Assembly (NCBI GenBank): GCA_021790715.1
Contig: JAJYGK010000034.1
Span: 1 to 14,678 of the forward strand
Origin: Chloroflexota bacterium
GTDB lineage: Bacteria; Chloroflexota; Limnocylindria; Limnocylindrales; CSP1-4
Direction of reading: 5' to 3'
Length of the DNA stretch: 14,678 nt
Made by a program: the position numbers and the translations under genes. Shown here in pieces: positions 1 to 6,968 of the stretch; position 1 is the first letter of the stretch, and each line of letters starts with the position of its first letter. Under the pieces are notes generated by a model. It worked only from the letters and a program-made list of their open reading frames with translations, was not told where the DNA came from and searched no databases.

Positions 1-1
1 C

Positions 2-70
2 GAGCACCGGGCGTCGCTGGCCGCTGCGGACGGCACCGGATCGACGGCCTCGTCCGGTCAGCGCGGCTGA
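2..70 (+). CDS. 3' end of an unknown protein (partial)
   Basis: An open frame enters from the left edge and ends at TGA 68-70, giving the 22-residue tail EHRASLAAADGTGSTASSGQRG. The tail is rich in Ala, Gly, Ser and Thr and looks like a disordered C-terminus. Its stop overlaps the ATG of the next gene (TGATG), a common arrangement for translationally coupled genes. No domain is visible, so no function can be given. The call rests only on the overlap and on GC-rich third positions. Confidence 0.4.
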   Translation, partial: EHRASLAAADGTGSTASSGQRG

Positions 71-306
71 TGAGCAAAGCGCCGCGCACCGTCGAGCTGA
101 GCGACCGCTCGATCAGGCGACTCGAGCGTGCCGTCTACAGGGCCGTCCTGAGAGCGTTGGAGGACGGCGTGGTGCGGACGGACGCCACCGTGGCGTCGAT
201 CGACGTCAAGCCCTGGCTCGACCTGAAGGAGGCCATCGCGGCCGGCGTCACCGAAGCGGCCGACGGGAGCATCGTCGGGCCGAACGAGGCTGGCGGCCCC
301 GCCTGA
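70..306 (+). CDS. Small hypothetical protein, 78 aa
   Basis: I do not recognise this protein. The frame is supported by a strong G/C bias at third codon positions and by the TGATG overlap with the upstream stop. There is no clear Shine-Dalgarno, which fits translational coupling. Residues 9-38 (from about VELSDRSIRRLERAVYRAVL) are charged and probably helical. Residues 39-68 contain a short hydrophobic/acidic alternation, and the last ten residues are Gly/Pro/Ala-rich. There is no signal peptide or membrane segment, so it is probably cytosolic. It ends 19 bp before the stop of the convergent BioY gene. It could be an accessory subunit of whatever is encoded to the left. Confidence 0.6.
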   Translation: MSKAPRTVELSDRSIRRLERAVYRAVLRALEDGVVRTDATVASIDVKPWLDLKEAIAAGVTEAADGSIVGPNEAGGPA

Positions 307-325
307 GGCCGGGAGGACCGCGCCC

Positions 326-991
326 TCAGCGGTCGCTCGGACGGCGCCCCACGATCCACCAGCCGACGGGGAAGACCGCGGCCGCAAGCGCGAACTTGAG
401 CGCATCGCCGACGACGAACGGCAGGAGCCCCTGCTGCACCGCCTGGCCCGGCGTCAGGCCGGCGGCCGCGGCAAGCCACGGCAGGCCGACGACGTAGACG
501 AGCGCGTTCCCCAGCAGCATCGCCGCCAGGGCGCCGGCGTAGCGGCGGTCCCAGCCGAGCTCGGCCAGCCGCCCCACGGTTGCCGCGGAGAGCAGGAACC
601 CGAGGAGGTACCCGCCGGTCGGCCCGGCGACGAAGTGGCCGCCCTGCACCGAGCCGATGTGCTGGACGCCCACCGCCCCGCTCGCGTAGATCGGGAACAC
701 GAAGCCGAGCAGGAGGTAGAGCCCGACGGACGCGATCCCCCGCCGGAACCCGAGGGCCGTCGCCACCATCAGGACCCCGAAGGTCTGGCCCGTGGCCGGC
801 ACCGGCGTGCCCGGGATGTGCACGACGACCTGCGCGGAGACCGCCATCACGAGCACGCCGAGCAGGATCAGCGCGACGTGGTGCTGGCGCGTCGACGTCC
901 GCTCGCCGATGCGGATGGGCAGGATGAAGTCCCCGAGCGTGATCCCCCGTTCGTACGGCGGCACCCTGAGGAGACGCGGCTGGGCGAACAT
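326..991 (-). CDS. bioY: BioY-family biotin ECF transporter S component
   Basis: This is a 221-residue integral membrane protein of the BioY family, the substrate-binding S component for biotin uptake. Family marks are VPATGQTFGVLMVATALGFRR (about residues 64-84), GLYLLLGFVFPIYASGAVG (about 90-108), GPTGGYLLGFLLSAATVGRLAE (about 123-144) and LPFVVGDALKFALAA (about 190-204). About six hydrophobic segments are present. The N-terminus before the first segment (about 38 residues) is longer than usual. The ATG at 991 has no clear Shine-Dalgarno, and a GTG at 964 is an alternative start. The gene begins 9 bp after the stop of the lipid kinase and is probably the last gene of that operon. No EcfA/EcfT genes are adjacent, so it either acts alone, as some BioY proteins are reported to do, or shares an energising module encoded elsewhere. 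Confidence 0.93.
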   Translation of the reverse strand: MFAQPRLLRVPPYERGITLGDFILPIRIGERTSTRQHHVALILLGVLVMAVSAQVVVHIPGTPVPATGQTFGVLMVATALGFRRGIASVGLYLLLGFVFPIYASGAVGVQHIGSVQGGHFVAGPTGGYLLGFLLSAATVGRLAELGWDRRYAGALAAMLLGNALVYVVGLPWLAAAAGLTPGQAVQQGLLPFVVGDALKFALAAAVFPVGWWIVGRRPSDR

Positions 992-1000
992 GGCGGAAGG

Positions 1001-1996
1001 CTACCAGACGAGCCGGAGCGCCGACGGCGCGACGTCGAAGGCGAAGGGGTCGCGTCCGAGCAGCTCGCCGTCCGCCTGCAGGTAGATCGCCCCCCGGTCG
1101 TCGAGCGCCCGCAGCGTGAGCGAGCGCGTCCGCCGGACCGAGACCCGCGGGCTGCGCAGGTGGTCCCCGGTGCGGATGCGCCAGGAGAACGTGAGCGTCT
1201 CCAGGCGGCTCGACGCGCCCACGGTCACCACGTCGAAGAGCCCGTCCGACGGGTCGGCGTCGGGTGCGACGCGCATCCCGCCGCCCTCGAACGGGCCGAG
1301 TGCCACCTCCACGGACTCGATCCGCACGTCGTCCCGCGATCGGTCGTCCCACGTCAGCTCGACCAGCCGGTCCCGCCAGTCGACGATCGTGACGAGGCCG
1401 GCGACCGTGTAGAGGTACGCGCCGAGCCGCGCCGGGAAGCGCGAAACCCGCTGCGCGATGAACGGGCTGATCCCCATCCCGGCGGCGTTCACGAACCATC
1501 GGCGCGTGAGCTCGCTCGCCGGCCCGTCGACGGGACGACCGGCCACCCAGTGGGTGGGCCGGTAGCGGACCTCGCCTGCGTCGACGGCGTGGAGGACCGA
1601 CGGGTCGCCGTCGAGCGCACGGGCGAACCGGTCGACGAGCGTCGCGGGGTCCGCCGGCATCGACGCGCCGCGCGCGTAGTCGCTGCCGCGGCCCGCCGCC
1701 ACGAGGCCCACCAGGGGCAGCTCGTCCGTCGGCCGGCCGGAGGCGAGCAGGCCGTTCGCGACCTCGTGCAGCGTGCCGTCCCCGCCGACCGCCACCACGA
1801 GCCGGGCCCCGTCGTCGGCCGCGCGGCGAGCCAGGTCCGTCGCCTCGCCCGCGCGCGAGGTCAACGCGACGACGTGCTCGAGCCGCCGCTCGGCCAGGGC
1901 CGCCGCCATCGGCGGCCACCGGCGCGCGAACGCGCCACGACCCGCCCCGGCGTGGGCGACGAAGTGGAGCGCGGGGCGGGAGGGATGACCGCTCAT
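1001..1996 (-). CDS. Diacylglycerol kinase/YegS-family lipid kinase
   Basis: This is a 331-residue member of the DAGK_cat/YegS/LCB5 lipid kinase family, which transfers phosphate from ATP to diacylglycerol or a related lipid at the inner face of the membrane. The nucleotide-binding motif GGDGT lies at 71-75 within VVAVGGDGTLHEVANGLL. It is followed by AGRGSDYARG (101-110), which matches the family G-x-x-N-D-x-A-R stretch with Ser in place of the usual Asn. Later come the C-terminal domain motif GGGMRVAPDADPSDGLFDVV and the near-terminal ADGE. I chose the ATG at 1996 because GAGGG lies 4 nt upstream (TTCGAGGGCGACATG). A GTG at 2068 would add 24 residues and overlap the permease stop. It lies 61 bp downstream of the permease and 9 bp upstream of bioY. 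The lipid substrate cannot be read from the sequence. Confidence 0.9.
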   Translation of the reverse strand: MSGHPSRPALHFVAHAGAGRGAFARRWPPMAAALAERRLEHVVALTSRAGEATDLARRAADDGARLVVAVGGDGTLHEVANGLLASGRPTDELPLVGLVAAGRGSDYARGASMPADPATLVDRFARALDGDPSVLHAVDAGEVRYRPTHWVAGRPVDGPASELTRRWFVNAAGMGISPFIAQRVSRFPARLGAYLYTVAGLVTIVDWRDRLVELTWDDRSRDDVRIESVEVALGPFEGGGMRVAPDADPSDGLFDVVTVGASSRLETLTFSWRIRTGDHLRSPRVSVRRTRSLTLRALDDRGAIYLQADGELLGRDPFAFDVAPSALRLVW

Positions 1997-2057
1997 GTCG
2001 CCCTCGAACGATCTGCCGGCATCCCATTCTGCGCGGCCGGGCAGCCGCGGATCTGCC

Positions 2058-4787
2058 TCATTCGGCACGGAGGGCGCGCGGGATGTCGATGCGCGCCGCG
2101 AGCCTGGCAGGGTACGTCGCGGCGATCACGGTGCCGGCGATCCCGAGCACGAGGGCGAGCCCGATCGCCGGCCAGGGCACGCCGAGCGCGAAGCCCGGGG
2201 CCCCCGAGCCGGCGGCAAGGACCAGGGCCGATCCCGCGGTCCCGGCGACCGACCCGACGAGCGCGCTCGCGAGGCCGAGGATCCCGGCCTCGACGACGAC
2301 CGCGCGCCATGCCTGCGCCCGGGTGAGCCCCGCTGCGCGCAGGAGGCCGAGCTCGCCCACGCGCTGCCGGACGTCCATGAGCAACACGTCCAGCATGCTC
2401 AGGGCGGCCACGACGACCCCGGCCAGCGCGAGCACGTCGAGCAGGCCGAAGGTCCGGTCGAGTGCGCCGCCCACCGCGCCGCCGATCGCCGCCGGGCGGA
2501 CGACCGACAGCGCGTACTGGCCCGCGACACGGGACAGGGCGGTGCCCAGCGCCGCGTCGGCCGGGTTGTCGGCGCGCACGAGGAACATCGACGCGCCGGT
2601 GATGCCGAGCGAGCGCGCGGCGTCGGACTGCGACACGACGACGGACTCGCCGGAGGCGCCCGGCAGGCTGTGCGCCACGATGGCGGCCACGCGGAGCGTG
2701 ACGCTGCCGCTCGCCGTCCGCAGCCCCAGCGAATCGCCGACCCGCAGGCCGAACCGGTCGGCGATGGCCTGCGGCACCAGAGCGGCGCCGCCGGCCTGCA
2801 GCGACGCGAGGGCGGCCGTGCGGGACCCGCCTCCCACCACCGTCAGCGCCCCCAGCCCGCCGTACGCCCCGGGGTCGACGGCCACGGCCGACGCACGACG
2901 GCCGGCGATCGCGACGTCGAACAGGCGGACGGGCGTCACGGATCGCACGCCCGGCACCGCCGACAGCTCGGTGCCGAAGGAATCGGGCACGGGCGATACC
3001 GCGACCACGGCGTAGTCCGCAGGGGCCACGTCCGCGATCCAGGCCTCGCCGGCACGGCGCATGCCGTCGGCCACGCCCGACAGCGCGACGAAGAGTGCAA
3101 GCCCGGTGGCGAGCGCGGTGAAGGCGACGGAGACGCGCCAGGGGTCGTGTGCCACCGAGCGGCGCGCGATCCGCACCTCCGCGCCGAGGGACCGGCGGAG
3201 CGGGGTCGCGACGGCGCCGACGATGGCGCCGGAGAGCCGGAGCACCGGCGGGGCGACCAGACCGGCCGCGACCACGAGCACCAGGATCGCGAGCGCCGCG
3301 GCCACGGCTTCGACGAGCGCGCCGAGCGGACCGGCCGTCCCGGCGATCCCACCCTGGGCCGACGATGCCGTGACGGCGCCGCCGAGCACCAGCACGGCCG
3401 TCCCGGCCACGCTCGCGGCCGCCCCGCCGACCGCCGATCGATCGAGCCCGGCAGGGGGCGCGGATCGTGTCGGCGCGCGCAGGGCCTCGACGGGCGCGAC
3501 GCGGCCGGCGCGCCAGGCCGGACCGAGCGCCGCCACGACGGTGACGAGCAGGCCGAGGAGCACGGCCACCGCCAGCGAGCCGGGATCGATCGGCGTCCCG
3601 GAGACGGGCGCTCCCGTCACCGACCCGACGACCGGCACGAGCACGGCGGCCACCAGCGCACCCACCACCAGCCCGAGCACGGACCCGGCCGCGCCCAGCC
3701 CGAGCGCCTCGGCAAGGACCATCGCGTGGACCTGCCTGCGTGTCGCCCCGGCCGCTCGCAGCAGCCCGACCTCGCGCGTCCGCTCCGTGACGGACATGGC
3801 GAGCGCGTCGGAGACGAGCAGCGCGCCGACGAAGAGCACCACGGCCGCGACCAGGAGCAGCCCGGTCCCGAGGCTGCTGGACGCGCCGGCCAGCGCCGCG
3901 GCCTCGTCGGCGGACGTGGACAGCAGGTACGGCTGCGTCGACAGCCGGGCCTCCAGGCGGCTCTCGACCGCGGGGACGCCGACGGCCGGATCGACGCGCA
4001 GCTCGACCAGGTCGGCGGACCCGGCGGGCAGCGCGAACAGGGCGCGCGCCGAGGCGATGGTCATCCACGCGAGGTCGCCGCCGTCCGCCAGCGCGGGACC
4101 GGATGCGGCCAGGATGCCGCGTACGACGTAGGTACGCTCGCCCCCTCCGCCCATCAGCGCGATGCGCGAGCCGACCGCGAGCCCGTGCGCCCCCGCCCAG
4201 GGCTCCGCGAGCACCACGCCCGCGCCATCGGAGGACGAGAGCGCCTGCCCGGAGGCCAGCGACTCGTCGTGGAGCGCCCGGTACGCGTTCGGGTCGACAC
4301 CGACGACCGTGACGGCGCCGAGCGACCTGGTCGCGACCGGCGCGAGGGCGGCGGCGCCGGAGGCCGCCGGTGCTCCGCCCGCAGCCGCGGCGCCGAGGCC
4401 CGACGAGCCAACAGATCCGATCCCCGCCAGGGACCCGGCGGGCGCCGTGGCGCCGGTTCCCGGCGACGATCCCGGGCCGGCGCCCGGAGAGGCCCAGGCG
4501 AACGACGGCCGGCGGACCTGCGGCGAGGTCGCGAGCACCCCCGAGGTGGCGTCGATGGTGGCGACGGTCGCCTGCGAGAGCGTCCCCTCCCCGAAGGCCT
4601 GCACCGCCAGGTCGGCGCGCCCATCGAGCTGGGCGGCGTAGCCCGCGGCACCGGACGACGCGGCGGCATCGACGGACAGCGCGGCGAACACGAGCGCCAC
4701 CCCGATCGCGATGCCGGCCACCGTCAGGGCGGTCCGCAGCGGGCGGCGCCGCAGCGTCCGCAGCCCGAGCCACGCGGGGCCGAGCAC
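2058..4787 (-). CDS. FtsX-type ABC transporter permease with two FtsX domains
   Basis: This 909-residue permease probably works with the ATPase encoded just upstream, exporting or extracting a substrate at the cell envelope (MacB/LolCDE-like superfamily). An N-terminal membrane segment (about 20-40) is followed by a large extracytoplasmic domain. The first FtsX core starts near 305, with the motif EVGLLRAAGATRRQV at 339-353. Two middle hydrophobic segments lie at about 490-520 and 552-572. A second extracytoplasmic domain and a second FtsX core follow, with QRVGELGLLRAAG at 808-820. The first external domain carries an Ala/Gly/Ser/Pro-rich low-complexity stretch at about 99-152. The start is a GTG at 4787, 5 nt after the ATPase stop. 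Upstream in-frame codons lie inside the ATPase gene and read as Arg/Ala-rich shadow. The substrate is unknown. Confidence 0.9.
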   Translation of the reverse strand: MLGPAWLGLRTLRRRPLRTALTVAGIAIGVALVFAALSVDAAASSGAAGYAAQLDGRADLAVQAFGEGTLSQATVATIDATSGVLATSPQVRRPSFAWASPGAGPGSSPGTGATAPAGSLAGIGSVGSSGLGAAAAGGAPAASGAAALAPVATRSLGAVTVVGVDPNAYRALHDESLASGQALSSSDGAGVVLAEPWAGAHGLAVGSRIALMGGGGERTYVVRGILAASGPALADGGDLAWMTIASARALFALPAGSADLVELRVDPAVGVPAVESRLEARLSTQPYLLSTSADEAAALAGASSSLGTGLLLVAAVVLFVGALLVSDALAMSVTERTREVGLLRAAGATRRQVHAMVLAEALGLGAAGSVLGLVVGALVAAVLVPVVGSVTGAPVSGTPIDPGSLAVAVLLGLLVTVVAALGPAWRAGRVAPVEALRAPTRSAPPAGLDRSAVGGAAASVAGTAVLVLGGAVTASSAQGGIAGTAGPLGALVEAVAAALAILVLVVAAGLVAPPVLRLSGAIVGAVATPLRRSLGAEVRIARRSVAHDPWRVSVAFTALATGLALFVALSGVADGMRRAGEAWIADVAPADYAVVAVSPVPDSFGTELSAVPGVRSVTPVRLFDVAIAGRRASAVAVDPGAYGGLGALTVVGGGSRTAALASLQAGGAALVPQAIADRFGLRVGDSLGLRTASGSVTLRVAAIVAHSLPGASGESVVVSQSDAARSLGITGASMFLVRADNPADAALGTALSRVAGQYALSVVRPAAIGGAVGGALDRTFGLLDVLALAGVVVAALSMLDVLLMDVRQRVGELGLLRAAGLTRAQAWRAVVVEAGILGLASALVGSVAGTAGSALVLAAGSGAPGFALGVPWPAIGLALVLGIAGTVIAATYPARLAARIDIPRALRAE

Positions 4788-4792
4788 GCTCG

Positions 4793-5545
4793 TTACTGCC
4801 CGAGCAGCGCGAGCCGCTCGATGAGCGGTCGCGCCGGGTGCTCGCTGCGCCGCCCCAGCCCGATCTCCTCGAGGACGCGGCCGTCCCGGAGGAAGAGCAC
4901 CCGGTCCGCGTACGCGCCCGCCTGCGCGTCGTGCGTGACGAGCACGACCGTCTGCCCCCGCTCGGCGCACGAGCGGTACAGGTACTCGAGGATCTCGATG
5001 CCGGTCGCATAGTCGAGGTTGCCCGTCGGTTCGTCCGCGAACAGGATCGCGGGACGGCCGGCGATGGCGCGCGCGATCGCCACGCGCTGCTGCTCGCCGA
5101 ACGCGAGCTCGGACGGGCGGCGGTCCGCCTTCGCGTCCAGGTCGACCAGGCGGAGCGCATCGTCGACGCGGGCCCGCACGTCGGGATCCCCCGGGCCGGA
5201 GCCTGCCAGCAGGAAGGGCAGCGCGACGTTCTCCCGCGCCGACAGGAGCGGCACGAGGTTGAAGGCCTGGAACACGAAGCCCGTCTTGTCGCGCCGCAGC
5301 CGGGTGGCCTCGTCGTCGTGCATCGACGAGATCGTCACGCCCTCGAGCACGACCTCGCCGGATGTCGGCCGGTCCAGGCCGCCCAGCAGCTGGAGCAGCG
5401 TCGTCTTGCCGCTGCCGGACGGCCCCATGAACGCGACGAACTCCCCGGGCTCGACCGCCAGCGAGATCCCCTGCAGCGCCCTCACCTCGCCGTCGCCCGC
5501 CCGGTACGTCTTGGTGAGATCGCGCGCCTCGAGGATCGGACGCAT
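4793..5545 (-). CDS. ABC transporter ATP-binding protein (LolD/MacB type)
   Basis: This 250-residue ATPase probably powers the FtsX-type permease encoded directly downstream. Visible motifs are Walker A GPSGSGKTT (41-49), Q-loop Gln93 in FVFQAFNL, Walker B ILFADE (167-172) followed by PTGNLD, and H-loop His205 in VTHD. The length and the PTGNLD motif are typical of the LolD/MacB/FtsE group. The signature motif is unusual, reading L-A-F-G-E (147-151) where the family has L-S-G-G-Q, while the following QQRVAIARA is normal. The ATG at 5545 has AGGAG at 5552-5556 with a 6-nt spacing. The stop (TAA) lies 5 nt before the permease GTG, so the two are surely co-transcribed. Confidence 0.94.
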   Translation of the reverse strand: MRPILEARDLTKTYRAGDGEVRALQGISLAVEPGEFVAFMGPSGSGKTTLLQLLGGLDRPTSGEVVLEGVTISSMHDDEATRLRRDKTGFVFQAFNLVPLLSARENVALPFLLAGSGPGDPDVRARVDDALRLVDLDAKADRRPSELAFGEQQRVAIARAIAGRPAILFADEPTGNLDYATGIEILEYLYRSCAERGQTVVLVTHDAQAGAYADRVLFLRDGRVLEEIGLGRRSEHPARPLIERLALLGQ

Positions 5546-5558
5546 GTGGTGCTCCTGT

Positions 5559-5574
5559 CGCGGGTTCGCCCGCG
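5559..5574 (-). promoter_or_regulatory. Hairpin next to the ATPase Shine-Dalgarno
   Basis: A perfect 6-bp inverted repeat (CGCGGG / CCCGCG) with a 4-nt loop lies two bases upstream of the AGGAG ribosome-binding site (5552-5556) of the ABC ATPase. In the minus-strand transcript it would stand at the edge of the ribosome-binding site and could influence initiation. A chance GC palindrome in a GC-rich genome cannot be excluded. Confidence 0.3.
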
Positions 5575-5598
5575 GCGAGTGTACCGGGGCACGCAGGC

Positions 5599-5618
5599 GC
5601 CGCGGGGAGTCCCGCGGC
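5599..5618 (-). terminator. Possible terminator after the CAP gene
   Basis: A perfect 8-bp GC stem, GCCGCGGG / CCCGCGGC, with the loop GAGT lies about 28 bp downstream of the CAP-protein stop and upstream of the ABC operon on the same strand. No T-run follows, so it is either an incomplete intrinsic terminator of the kind common in GC-rich genomes or a regulatory stem. Confidence 0.35.
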
Positions 5619-5645
5619 CGGAACGCAGCCGGGGGGTGGACGGCC

Positions 5646-6647
5646 CTAGTGGCCGGCGGAGAACCCGAAGAGGCTGGCGATCAGCGAGTCCAGCAGTCCC
5701 GGCGGAGGCCCGCCATCGACGATACGGAACGAGGGTGCCGGTTGCCCCGCTGCCGTGGACGCCGCCGTCGGGGCCGGCGCCGTCGCTGCGGCCGGCGTGG
5801 TCACGGGTGTCTCGGTCGGGGTGGCGGTGGGCGTCGGTTCCCCGGTCGGGACCGGCGTGCCGGTGGGCTCGGGCGTCGCCGCCCGGGCGGTCGGGGGTGC
5901 AGGCGTCGGGGTGGCCGGCCGCGCAGGTTCGGTGCTCCGCGCGGTCGCCGCAGGCGCCGGGGCCGCCGCGTGGGTCGGGTGGGCGGTGGCGACAGGCGTC
6001 GGGCGCGGCGTCGGCCTCGGCGTGGGCCTGGGGGTCGGCTTCGGAGTGGCCTTGGGCGCGGGGGTTGCCGCGGCCGGCGTCTCCTTGAACAGCACGCAGT
6101 ACATCAGGTGTCCGTCGATGCCCTTGTACGCGCCGACGCCCATCGAATCCCAGCGTGGATCGAGGATGTTCGCGCGGTGGGGCGGCGAGTTCATGAACAT
6201 CTGCTGGATGTAGGCGGTCGCCTGATCGTCGGCCGCGTTGTCCCAGCCGATGTTCTCGCCGGCCACCACGTACTGGATGCCACGCTCGTCCATGTAGTGG
6301 AAGACCAGGTAGCCCTGCGGGGGGATCTGGTGCGAGAAGTAGTCCCGCACGGACATGTCCTGGGCTCGCCAGCGCGCGAGGCTTGCCAGCTGGGCATCCC
6401 ATCGCAGCGGCTGGAGGCCGTCCGATGCGCGGGCCTGGTTCGTGAGCTGGAACAGCTCCTGCTCGTCGGACGGGCTGAACGTCGAGGTCGTCCACGCACG
6501 GACGGCCGGCGCGGCGGGGACGGCGAGCGCCCAGCCGACGGTGGTCAGGGTGACGGCCAGGGCGAGCGCGATCCGGGCGACGCGCGCGCGGAGCCGCCGG
6601 GCCGTTCGGGGCGGAGCGGTCGTGGCGGTGTCCGGGCTGCTGGCCAT
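5646..6647 (-). CDS. Secreted or membrane-anchored CAP (SCP/YkwD-like) protein with Thr/Pro-rich tail
   Basis: This is a 333-residue extracytoplasmic protein. Arg-rich residues 15-25 and a hydrophobic segment at about 26-48, ending AAPAVRA, form a signal peptide or signal anchor. The CAP domain spans about 62-188. Its marks are LTNQARASDGLQPLRWD (68-84), DYFSH (102-106), AGENIGW (129-135), NSPPHRANIL (153-162) and a closing YCVLF strand. Residues 191-310 are Pro/Thr/Ala-rich, including four consecutive TP[K/R]P units at 201-216, and probably form a wall-spanning or disordered stalk. The last 20 residues (PPPGLLDSLIASLFGFSAGH) are hydrophobic and amphipathic. Bacterial CAP proteins of this type have poorly known functions. 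The ATG at 6647 has AGGG 7 nt upstream. The gene is divergent from the VIT transporter. Confidence 0.9.
   Translation of the reverse strand: MASSPDTATTAPPRTARRLRARVARIALALAVTLTTVGWALAVPAAPAVRAWTTSTFSPSDEQELFQLTNQARASDGLQPLRWDAQLASLARWRAQDMSVRDYFSHQIPPQGYLVFHYMDERGIQYVVAGENIGWDNAADDQATAYIQQMFMNSPPHRANILDPRWDSMGVGAYKGIDGHLMYCVLFKETPAAATPAPKATPKPTPRPTPRPTPRPTPVATAHPTHAAAPAPAATARSTEPARPATPTPAPPTARAATPEPTGTPVPTGEPTPTATPTETPVTTPAAATAPAPTAASTAAGQPAPSFRIVDGGPPPGLLDSLIASLFGFSAGH
5994..6047 (-). repeat. 12-bp repeat array encoding TP[K/R]P units
   Basis: This degenerate 12-nt tandem repeat encodes T-P-K-P followed by T-P-R-P three times and a final T-P within the linker of the CAP protein (residues 201-218). 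The array may vary in copy number between strains. It sits in a longer Thr/Pro/Ala-rich region. Confidence 0.65.
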
Positions 6648-6960
6648 GAGCGAACCCTATGGATCGGAGGCCGCCCGCCCAATGGCCCGGACGTCCCGGT
6701 CGGGCGTGTGCCTCGGGTACCAGCCGGGGCCTACGCATCCGGACCGGCGCGGGCTGCCCGCGCCTGCGGGCCTCGCGCCCGCCGTCGCGACCGTCACCCG
6801 AAGGCCGCATCGCACCCCCCGACCCGTGCCGGATCGCACTCCCCCTCCCCGCCGCGAGTCGCGAGCATCTGGCTCACGTCCCCGGAGAGGGTGAACGGAG
6901 GGAACCGGCGGATGTCCGAGATTCCGGGGACGCCGGCGGCGACCGGGGCACGGGGCCGGC
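6648..6960. other. Divergent intergenic region between the CAP and VIT genes
   Basis: This 313-bp spacer must hold the promoters for both flanking divergent genes. It contains an AGGG ribosome-binding site for the CAP gene (6655-6658), a GC hairpin at 6746-6764, and a short ORF with its own Shine-Dalgarno close to the VIT start. I could not identify a convincing -35/-10 pair. Nothing in it resembles a known riboswitch strongly enough to name. Confidence 0.7.
6746..6764. other. Perfect GC hairpin in the divergent spacer
   Basis: Arms GGCGCGGG (6746-6753) and CCCGCGCC (6757-6764) form a perfect 8-bp inverted repeat around CTG. It lies about 100 bp from the CAP start and about 197 bp from the VIT start. 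It could be an operator or an RNA stem in a leader, and its function is unknown. Confidence 0.35.
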
Positions 6961-6968
6961 ATGCGTAG
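6912..6968 (+). CDS. Possible 18-residue leader peptide overlapping the VIT start
   Basis: ATG 6912 opens the short frame MSEIPGTPAATGARGRHA, which stops at TAG 6966-6968, just inside the VIT gene whose ATG is at 6961. GGAGGG at 6897-6902 lies 9 nt upstream of this ATG and is a better ribosome-binding site than anything directly before the VIT ATG. The layout would allow termination-reinitiation coupling. There is no codon or homology evidence for the peptide itself, so this is a weak call. Confidence 0.3.
   Translation: MSEIPGTPAATGARGRHA

Noticed and set aside
1997..2068. GTG start at 2068 for the lipid kinase
   Set aside because: It overlaps the permease stop and adds a segment without family resemblance, while the ATG at 1996 has a well spaced GAGGG.
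635..2326. A 563-residue open frame on the + strand opposite BioY and the lipid kinase
   Set aside because: It is Arg/Pro/Asp/Glu-rich with no domain, lies antisense to two well recognised genes, and is the usual by-product of high GC third positions.
1995..5012. A roughly 1000-residue open frame on the + strand opposite the FtsX permease
   Set aside because: Composition is Arg/Gly/Asp/His-rich with no recognisable motif. The minus strand encodes a clear permease, so this is a shadow frame.
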